Shown here: positions 43,352-64,000 of the stretch, piece by piece
Position numbering within the stretch: the first letter of the stretch is position 1
How the letters are laid out: the number at the start of each line of letters is the position of its first letter
Assembly: GCA_943736015.1 (NCBI GenBank)
Contig: OX031062.1
Span: 29,113,462 to 29,177,461 of the forward strand
DNA from: Tridacna crocea
Lineage: Eukaryota > Mollusca > Bivalvia > Cardiida > Cardiidae
Reading direction: 5' to 3'
DNA: 64,000 nt
Position numbers and translations under genes: made by a program
Notes under the pieces: generated by a model
The model's input: only the letters and a program-made list of their open reading frames with translations
Told to the model about the DNA's origin: nothing
Databases searched by the model: none

Positions 43352-43553
43352 TATTCAAGTGGGTCGTAATCTGTGAAAAAGGGGTTTAATACATCTGCAA
43401 AACTTATCTACCCAGATCAGCGGGCGCGGTCGGAAAAAGGCTAATATAGGTCGAAAGGTTTTGCGATTGGTTGCCTATCAGCTTGTCAAAGAAAAAGTCT
43501 GCCTCACGATTCATTCGGTTGTTAAACAAACTTGATGGATCAGCCTATGAATC

Positions 43554-43556
<3 letters not shown>

Positions 43557-43585
<29 letters not shown>
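43557..43585. repeat. (GA)n microsatellite
   Basis: GA dinucleotide run. Confidence 0.9.
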
Positions 43586-43588
<3 letters not shown>

Positions 43589-44110
43589 CAGGCAGGTACC
43601 TTTTGTCTAAAAGCTTGCTCTCTGTAGAGACCAAATAACCTAAACAGCGTCAGAGCAGGCATTCAGACTGAATGTAGTAGGCAAGCAGGCAGACAGACAG
43701 AGAGACTAAGCCCTACAAGTTATTTGGATGAGCCTGCTTTTTGCAGAATACTGGCACATTCTCAACATTCTTGGCATTTTAGCAGGCGAAAAGTACAACA
43801 GTGTCAGTTTCGAGATTCTTACACACACAAATGTGTGTTTAGACTATTCTTGAAGTCTAATCTAAGTCTACTATTCTCGCAAAAAGAAAAAAATAAGGTA
43901 AATTCTACTAAACAAGCCATTTAGAATTAGCATTTTAGACCTTACCGCACTGGAAAACAGGAGAACCCTGATTGCGATATTTTCATTTAATTTTAACATT
44001 GTTTTGAAACGTGCCTGTTTTTTTACTTGTACACTGTTTTATTATGGATTTCCACTGCGGCGACGACTTTTTAGCAGGTCCGTTCTGAAAAGTATAATTA
44101 GACCAAACCA

Positions 44111-44127
44111 TTACGTCATCAAGGTCA
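44111..44127 (+). promoter_or_regulatory. CRE-like and ERR-like sites upstream of PDHB
   Basis: TTACGTCA (44111-44118), an ATF/CREB-type core, is followed directly by TCAAGGTCA (44119-44127), which fits the extended half-site TNAAGGTCA bound by estrogen-related receptors. The pair ends 13 bases before the PDHB start codon. It is seen as a sequence match only; whether it sits in the promoter or the 5' UTR is unknown. Confidence 0.4.
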
Positions 44128-44140
44128 TCCTGCTCTCAAC

Positions 44141-58509
<14,369 letters not shown>

Positions 58510-58554
58510 TAACAGGACATAAAACGTTTGTTCAGTGACTGATAGAGGTTACAT

Positions 58555-58783
58555 TTAACTCTTTACCAAACGACAAAATATTATACTGGTCCAAAATGAA
58601 AGCACTCGCAGACAACAAAATTGATGCAACTCAAAAATTAAAATTTGTTTCCAGCAGGGTAGAAAACATTTTAGGAAAAGGAGAAAATGCTGGTTACCAC
58701 CATTTTCTCCTTTTCTCAAAATGTTTTCAAAAGACTTATATCTCAGGGTCATAAAACCCAGGGATTGTTTGGTAAAGGGTTAA
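58555..58783 (-). mobile_element. PDHB: Family A copy in probable PDHB 3' UTR
   Basis: TTAA both ends, starting 46 bases after the PDHB stop. Palindrome centre GCTGGTTACCACC. Confidence 0.84.
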
Positions 58784-58965
58784 CACATTTGAAGGGACAT
58801 GTATTTATTTCAGGACAGAGCAGAAGAGTTTTTATACATGCATCTTGTTAAGTGCTATAAACTGTTAAATGGTTATGTGAGAATGTGTTAAAAAAAATTG
58901 TAGATTTAATGGATTAGTGCACAGGCTGTTTTTTAGACTAACCTGTAACAATTGACAGTAAATAT

Positions 58966-59194
58966 TTAACTCTTTACCACACAATCTCTACTTTTAACAA
59001 CCCTGAGAAAGAAGCTTTTTGAAAACATTGTAGGAAAAGGAGAAAATGCTGGTAACCAGCATTTTCTCCTTTTCCCACAATGTTTTCTACGCTGCCCGAG
59101 ACAAATTTCAATTTTTGAGCCATACTTTGATTGTTGTCTGCAAATGCTTTCAATTTGGACTGGTCTACAATTTTGTTGTTTTATAAAGGGTTAG
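58966..59194 (+). mobile_element. Family A MITE, full copy
   Basis: Left TTAA, right TTAG; palindrome centre GCTGGTAACCAGC. Confidence 0.86.
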
Positions 59195-59274
59195 CTCTCT
59201 TCTGGACATATATTTTGAGAATTTAAGAGAGTTTTAAGCATTTGTATTATGTACAAATTATCATTCTGATGAAA

Positions 59275-59416
59275 AGTTCTGTTTTTTGAAGGGTAGAAAA
59301 CATTATGAAAAATGAACAAAATACTGATTACTAGCATTTTCTCCATTTCACTACAATGCTTGCAAAAGCTGTCTTTCTGGGGTTGTTAAAACATAAGATT
59401 ATTGAATAAAGGGTCA
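59275..59416 (-). mobile_element. Family A remnant
   Basis: GGGTAGAAAACATTATG, centre CTGATTACTAGC, end GAATAAAGGGTCA. Confidence 0.6.
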
Positions 59417-59522
59417 TAGGAAAGCAAACTAGTTCGGTCAGCTGATACAGAAACAATGATGGGCAGCTTTAAAAATCAATTGCTCAATTTGTCAACCACT
59501 TGCTCCTTTTTCCACTATGTAT

Positions 59523-59727
59523 CAACTCTTTATCAAAGAACAGAATTTTAAGCCAGCCCAAATACAAATTATTTGCAGATGACAAATGTGCCACAAAAAT
59601 ACAAATTGTATTTGGAAGGGCAGAGATCATAGTGGGAAAAGGAGAAAATTCTGTTTTTTTCCACAAATACTTTCAAAAGTTTTTTTTCTCAGGGTCTTTA
59701 AAATTGGGGATTGTATGGTAAAAGGTA
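59523..59727 (-). mobile_element. Family A copy with deleted palindrome centre
   Basis: GTGGGAAAAGGAGAAAATTC runs into TGTTTTTTTCCACAAATACT, losing the core. Ends CTCTTTATCAAAG and GTATGGTAAAAGG. Confidence 0.72.
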
Positions 59728-59878
59728 AAAAAGGCTGTTTATTTCAGTCGAATCTAAAAACTCATGTTTGTATGATGGCTTAAATGGTGCAGTTTTTGAC
59801 TGTTTGAAAGTTGTTAATTACTCAGTTTAGTGTCAAAGTCCTGTTGTACATTATATCTGATTACTTTATCAGAGGGCA

Positions 59879-60107
59879 TTAACTCTTTATCCCGTAAGGT
59901 ATTTCTATGGTATCTCTAACTGACCCTATATAACAGCAAGGATGAAGCCGTTTCGTATGTGTATATGACACCTTTTAATAGTGTAGAAAACATTGAGGCA
60001 AAAGGTGAAATTGCTCGTCACGAGCAATTTCACCTTTTGCAACAATGTTTTCCAAAGGCTCCCACAAGCAATGCGTAAAAATGAGTATCTTTGGAGTAAA
60101 GGGTTAA
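59879..60107 (-). mobile_element. Diverged family A subfamily member with variant core
   Basis: TTAA both ends. The palindrome core is GAAATTGCTCGTCACGAGCA, similar to the variant at 48437. The left interior does not match the family consensus. Confidence 0.75.
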
Positions 60108-60270
60108 TCAAGATCAGACTGCAGAAAACATGATCTTTAAACCACGCTACCTGACTGTCTCATTTTAAACTGTGATCAAAAATTTTTCCAGACAGAACTT
60201 TTGACTCATCCAAATTTAAAACAGCTGTGGATGACACATTCATTGTGGCAGAAATGGTTCCATTTGTTGT

Positions 60271-60496
60271 TTAACTCTTTATCAAACAACTGGTTTTTAT
60301 GACCCTGAGATAGAAGCCTTTTGAAAACATTATGGGAAAAGGAGAAAATGCTGGTAACCAGCATTTTCTCCTTTTACCACAATGTTTTCTAATGTGCTAT
60401 AAACAAATTTCATTTTATGAATTATGTTTATTTCGTGGTCTGCAAGTGCTTTCAGTTTGGACCAGTCTATTATTTTGTTGTTTGGTAAAGGGTTAA
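60271..60496 (+). mobile_element. Family A MITE, full copy
   Basis: TTAA both ends; palindrome centre GCTGGTAACCAGC. A second partial core (GGAAAACCATGCTGGTGACC) follows at 60500-60600. Confidence 0.85.
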
Positions 60497-60904
60497 GAAT
60501 GGTGGGAAAAGGAAAACCATGCTGGTGACCATTACTTTCTGCTTTGCCCCAGATGTCTTCAGTAGCCTACGTCAGTAAAGGAACTTTTGCAGGTCCCAGG
60601 AATGGAACGGTCACGGTTTTTCAGGCCATTGCCTACAATCTTGGAGTCTTGCACATTTACTTCTAGTTTACTAAATTACTGAAATAAACATGTTGAGTCC
60701 AGACCCAGTCACTTTATAGATTCCAAAGCGGGAATATCTTGCAAAATATTTGGCAATAGGAATTAAAAAACAGACAACATGGTCTTTTCAGTGTAATCTT
60801 GATATGCTTAACCCAGCAAGTTGCAGTCATTACTGCCAGAATTTGTTGAGATACACAAATGAGTTTTAACCAATTTCTGTACAGGGTAGTAGTAGACAAT
60901 TTGT

Positions 60905-61015
60905 GACCGGTCAGGCAAAAAGGGACCTTCTGGGAACTACGAAAAGTGTCAACCCTGGTCTGGCTGCACAAATTGTGTATGCTGACCAGGGTTTACACTT
61001 TTTGCTTTTGTGATA
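60905..61015. mobile_element. Family C repeat (CCCTGGTC subtype)
   Basis: AAAAGTGTCAACCCTGGTCT pairs with GACCAGGGTTTACACTTTTT around a diverged centre. Confidence 0.72.
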
Positions 61016-61569
61016 TTTTCTGTATAAAGTGGTCAGTCTACCTTGTTCAATCATATTTGAACTATCAACTTAGATTTACCTGCATTATCTTTGGTCTGTT
61101 TTCATCTAGTTGATGTAGGAAATTCACAGTTAGTCCCTATTGGGGTGACTTGTCACATTTGTGTAAAGGACAAAGATTTCAGGAAATTAATAAAGTTGTT
61201 TTTGAATAGAATGGGAGACAATATGGAAATGGAATATATTGTTTGCCCTTTTTCGACAATGTTTTACTGAGCTTTTAATGTCAGAGACGTAAAAATAGTT
61301 TGTGAAACTTCATCCAGAGTTATTTTCTATTTCTAGCTATGCATCTCTGCAATTGTTTCCATATTAACTTTTTTAACATTACAGAGGGCTCAAATCACAT
61401 AATGATTGTATTTATGCTTGTTTTTTGTGTACGTATGACAGTAAATCGGAAAGTCTTCTGTTTTATTTTTTCTTCAGTGTTTGGTTGTCTAATGCAGCAG
61501 ATAGAGATTACTTCTCACTGGGTTACATTATGCAGTATAACCTTTTATGAAAGAGTGCAGTGTTTTTAC

Positions 61570-61774
61570 TGTTACGAGAGACCACTCCTTCCTGCATGGC
61601 ATACTCCCGATTTAAATACAATACCTGGCATCTGCGTCATGGATATATCTCTTTGGCTCAGTGGTTAGGGTATTGGCTTTGCTCCGGGAGTTCGGAGTTC
61701 GAATCCCGCTCCGATCCTTATTTCTGCCATGCATTTATTCATTTGTTTCTTTGTTACGGACTTCGTTCGTAAGA
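61570..61774 (+). repeat. 5' LTR of the TRIM-like element
   Basis: 205 bases, TGTTACGAGAGACC to GTTCGTAAGA. Contains A box at 61654-61664 and B box core at 61697-61705, about 43 bases apart, as in tRNA genes. Confidence 0.88.
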
Positions 61775-61792
61775 TGGGGGCTCGTCCGGGAT
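61775..61792 (+). promoter_or_regulatory. Primer-binding site for tRNA-Pro
   Basis: TGGGGGCTCGTCCGGGAT, identical over 18 bases to the tRNA-Pro primer site known from murine leukaemia virus-type retroviruses. Confidence 0.85.
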
Positions 61793-61890
61793 AGGCCATT
61801 GAGCCATTAATCCCATTTGTTGTCCAAAATCAGACTTCCTGCCTAATAAGGCTTTGAGTCATCAATAAATGATGACTTTAAGAGGGGGTG

Positions 61891-62096
61891 TGTTACGAGA
61901 GACCACTCCTTCCTGCATGGCATACTCCCGATTTAAATACAATACCTGGCATCTGCGTCAGGGAGGTATCTCTTTGGCTCAGTGGTTAGGGTATTGGCTT
62001 TGCATCCGGGAGTTCGGAGTTCGAATCCCGCTCCGATCCTTATTTCTGCCATGCATTTATTCATTTGTTTCTTTGTTACGGACTTCGTTCGTAAGA
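61891..62096 (+). repeat. 3' LTR of the TRIM-like element
   Basis: 206 bases, about 98% identical to the 5' LTR. A box at 61975-61985, B box core at 62019-62027. Three of the four differences fall within six bases just before the tRNA-like segment. Confidence 0.88.
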
Positions 62097-62100
62097 TTAC

Positions 62101-62254
62101 ATTCCGGAGAAAGACACATATTGAAAACAATAGGGAACAGGAGAAAATGCTAGGAAACAGCATTTCTCCTTCTCCCATCATGTTTTTTCTTCTCTTTTTG
62201 AAGACATATCCCATCATTCAACCCATGTTTAAAATGTCATCTACAAATGCTTTA
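62101..62254 (+). mobile_element. Family A remnant used as the TRIM insertion site
   Basis: GAGAAAATGCTAGGAAACAG and CATTTCTCCTTCTCCCATCA, then ATCTACAAATGCTTTAA. The TRIM-like element inserted at or beside its left part. Confidence 0.6.
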
Positions 62255-62465
62255 ACCCATTACCACATAATCCCTGAGAAAGAAGCTTTTAGAAAACATT
62301 GTGGGAAAAGGAGAAAATGCTGGTAACCAGCATTTTCTCCTTTTCCCACAATGTTTTCTACCCTTCACAAAACAAATTTAAAATTTTCAGTCACTTTTAT
62401 TTTATCGTCTGCAAATGCTTTCAATTTGGACCAGTCTAAAATATTGTCGTTTGGTAATGGGTTAA
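62252..62465 (+). mobile_element. Family A MITE copy
   Basis: TTAA both ends; the left interior has a deletion (TAATCCCTGAGAAAGAAGC); near-perfect palindrome centred on GCTGGTAACCAGC. Confidence 0.87.
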
Positions 62466-62505
62466 AATGGGACTTATCTGAAAGTTTGTCTTGTAGCAAG
62501 AAGTA

Positions 62506-62725
62506 TTAACCCTCTCCACACTATGACGACCTGTGGAAAGAAGTCTTTTGAAAAAAATGTGGCAAAAGGAGGAAATGCTGGTCACCAGCATTTTCTCCTT
62601 TTCCCACAATGTTTTTCCACCCAGTCAATAAACAATTGCACAATTTGAGCCGTACTGAAATTGTCGTTGGTAAATGCTTTAAATTTGGACAGCACTAAAA
62701 TTTCTAACGTCTGATAAAAAGTCAA
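62506..62725 (+). mobile_element. Family A MITE copy
   Basis: Left TTAA, right decayed to TCAA; palindrome centre GCTGGTCACCAGC. Confidence 0.8.
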
Positions 62726-62863
62726 GCTGATAAAAAAAAAATCTGATTAAAAAAAAAAAAGTAATACTGTTTACAAATGAGTCATGCTCTAGCGAAAGGG
62801 GGCTTAATCTATCTCCGTCATACGCAATACTAGCCCAAGTCATCACATAATTCAAGAACTGAC

Positions 62864-63090
62864 TTAACCTTTTCCCAAACAGCAAATTTTTGACCAGACC
62901 AAATTGAAAGCATTTTGCAGCTGACAAATTAACAGTTGCTAAAAAGATAATTTTTCTATATGATAGGGTTGAAAACATTGTGGGGAATGAAAAAATGCTG
63001 GTTACCAGCATTTCCCCTTTTCCCACAATGTTTTCAAAAGGCTTCTATTCCTGACCCGTAAAAACCAGGGATTGTTTGGTAAAGACTTAA
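62864..63090 (-). mobile_element. Family A MITE copy
   Basis: TTAA both ends; palindrome centre GCTGGTTACCAGC with drift in the outer stem; right TTAA is shared with the next fragment. Confidence 0.83.
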
Positions 63091-63195
63091 CTCATTACCA
63101 AATGACAATATCTTAGACTTGTCCAGATCGACAGTATTTGCAGACAACAAAATAAAAGTGACTGAAAAATTGAAATTTGTTTTGTGCAGACTTTA
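63087..63195 (-). mobile_element. Family A half-copy
   Basis: TTAACTCATTACCAAATGAC to TTGAAATTTGTTTTGTGCAG, stopping before the palindrome. Confidence 0.7.
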
Positions 63196-63834
63196 AACCA
63201 TTGCAAGTTAAAAATGCCAAACAAGGGAGGTAACCACTAATAAAATTTAAGATAGTGCGAGTTTTTTCCCTTTGACAATTAAATTACCACAACTGCCATT
63301 TGCTAGTCGTTCTGTTACAGTTATGGAATTTTGATTAGATCTGTAGACCTGTTATAACATTTATTGATGACACTTACTGATCCTTATTTTTCTTTTGATC
63401 GGTAGATCTAAAAACAGTGATAAAGAATAGTTATTGTGTTTATAATGAATAAATGCAAAATATAATACAGGGTGATTCAGGGATTGTATGTTACTATTTT
63501 ACACGACTCCAGAATGATCGTAACCTTGGAAATAATACAGACACCAGAATTTTTCGATCTAGTCTATATACAAATAAGTGATATTATTGGTTAAAGAGTG
63601 ATTTATTTTAAAGATTCTAAGATTGGGAGATTCAGAGTTGTCGTGGCGGTTCATATTAAATCTTTCTTAAATCATCGGGTCGACAGTGCCCCAGTTGCTC
63701 CAAGGATAGCCCGATTTTAAGAGTCATTGGTTACCCATGAATAATGACAACGGTGAAATTCTCTCACAAAGATTCTGAATCGTTCGTAGACTAGTTGAGT
63801 AATGAACCTTTAGCATGCAAAAAATGATTTGTTA
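63196..63834. other. Intergenic, nothing recognised
   Basis: No gene or repeat recognised. Confidence 0.45.
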
Positions 63835-63915
63835 ATAGTCATTCGCAGCCGATGTAGATTCAGATCAGACCACGTGGAACATGCAATCAGATCTTCAATC
63901 TACACTATGCGATAT
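63835..63915. mobile_element. Family B palindrome remnant
   Basis: GATGTAGATTCAGATCAGAC and TCAGATCTTCAATCTACACT in inverted relation; no TTAA ends remain. Confidence 0.55.
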
Positions 63916-64000
63916 TTTTAGAGACCTTGGTGAAAACAACCTTATTATTTGTTTAAATTACTGTCTGGAACACCCTATTTTATCTATGCCTATACCAATC

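Larger units (their letters stand above)
61570..62096 (+). mobile_element. Miniature LTR retrotransposon (TRIM-like) with tRNA-like sequence in its LTRs
   Basis: 527 bp in all. LTRs at 61570-61774 and 61891-62096 (205 and 206 bases) differ by three substitutions and one indel. The termini are short inverted repeats (TGTTACGA / TCGTAAGA), flanked by the 4-bp duplication TTAC (61566-61569, 62097-62100). The primer site TGGGGGCTCGTCCGGGAT (61775-61792) follows the first LTR with no gap and is complementary to the 3' end of tRNA-Pro. A purine tract AAGAGGGGGTG (61880-61890) precedes the second LTR. The 116-base interior has no coding capacity. Each LTR holds a tRNA-like segment with A box TGGCTCAGTGG and B box GTTCGAATC. 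Confidence 0.88.

Noticed and set aside
61643-61717. A functional tRNA gene (and a second at 61965-62040)
   Set aside because: A and B boxes are good but the acceptor and T stems pair poorly and the segment lies in LTRs; treated as tRNA-like promoter sequence.
61869-62153. Open frames running through the second LTR as a retroelement protein
   Set aside because: They cross the LTR boundary into flanking family A sequence and match no retroelement protein domain.

Overview
The window looks like nuclear DNA of an invertebrate animal, most likely a bivalve mollusc. It is AT-rich, and its genes are split into short exons with GT..AG introns. It is packed with short non-autonomous repeats, including tRNA-derived SINEs and an element opening AGCTCACCTGAGC of a kind common in bivalve genomes. 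The organism call is inference; no species is claimed.

Three genes can be supported. (1) Positions 445-12847, plus strand: the last twelve exons of a sodium/chloride-dependent SLC6 transporter of the GABA/taurine/creatine group, from TM3 to the stop. The N-terminus, TM1 and TM2 lie to the left of the window. (2) Positions 15037-17901, minus strand: two exons of an unnamed protein with a single LIM domain, converging tail-to-tail with the transporter. (3) Positions 44141-58509, plus strand: a complete 12-exon gene for the mitochondrial pyruvate dehydrogenase E1 beta subunit (PDHB). Its spliced product is 360 residues with no frame breaks. The genes share no obvious pathway. The 26 kb between the LIM gene and PDHB shows no recognisable gene.

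Most of the rest is mobile DNA, and much of it is built around perfect or near-perfect palindromes. Family A (about fifty copies or fragments, about 230 bp when intact) is flanked by TTAA, ends in CCCTTTACCA/TGGTAAAGGG, and carries a central palindrome of about 65 bp; about seventeen copies lie in PDHB introns. Family B is a second TTAA-flanked palindromic family (ends CCCTTA/TAAGGG). Families C, D, E and F are other foldback elements. There is also a 1,629-bp hAT-like element with a perfect 8-bp target duplication (23924-25552), a 1,204-bp element with 16-bp GTGTATTCC-type ends and internal tandem units (44857-46060), a pair of SINEs in inverted orientation (7688-8203), two further full SINEs, tandem arrays and many microsatellites.

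The most striking object is at 61570-62096. It is a 527-bp miniature LTR retrotransposon (TRIM-like) with 205/206-bp LTRs, a 4-bp TTAC duplication, a polypurine tract, and an 18-base primer site that matches the tRNA-Pro primer site used by gammaretroviruses. Each LTR contains a tRNA-like segment with Pol III A and B boxes.
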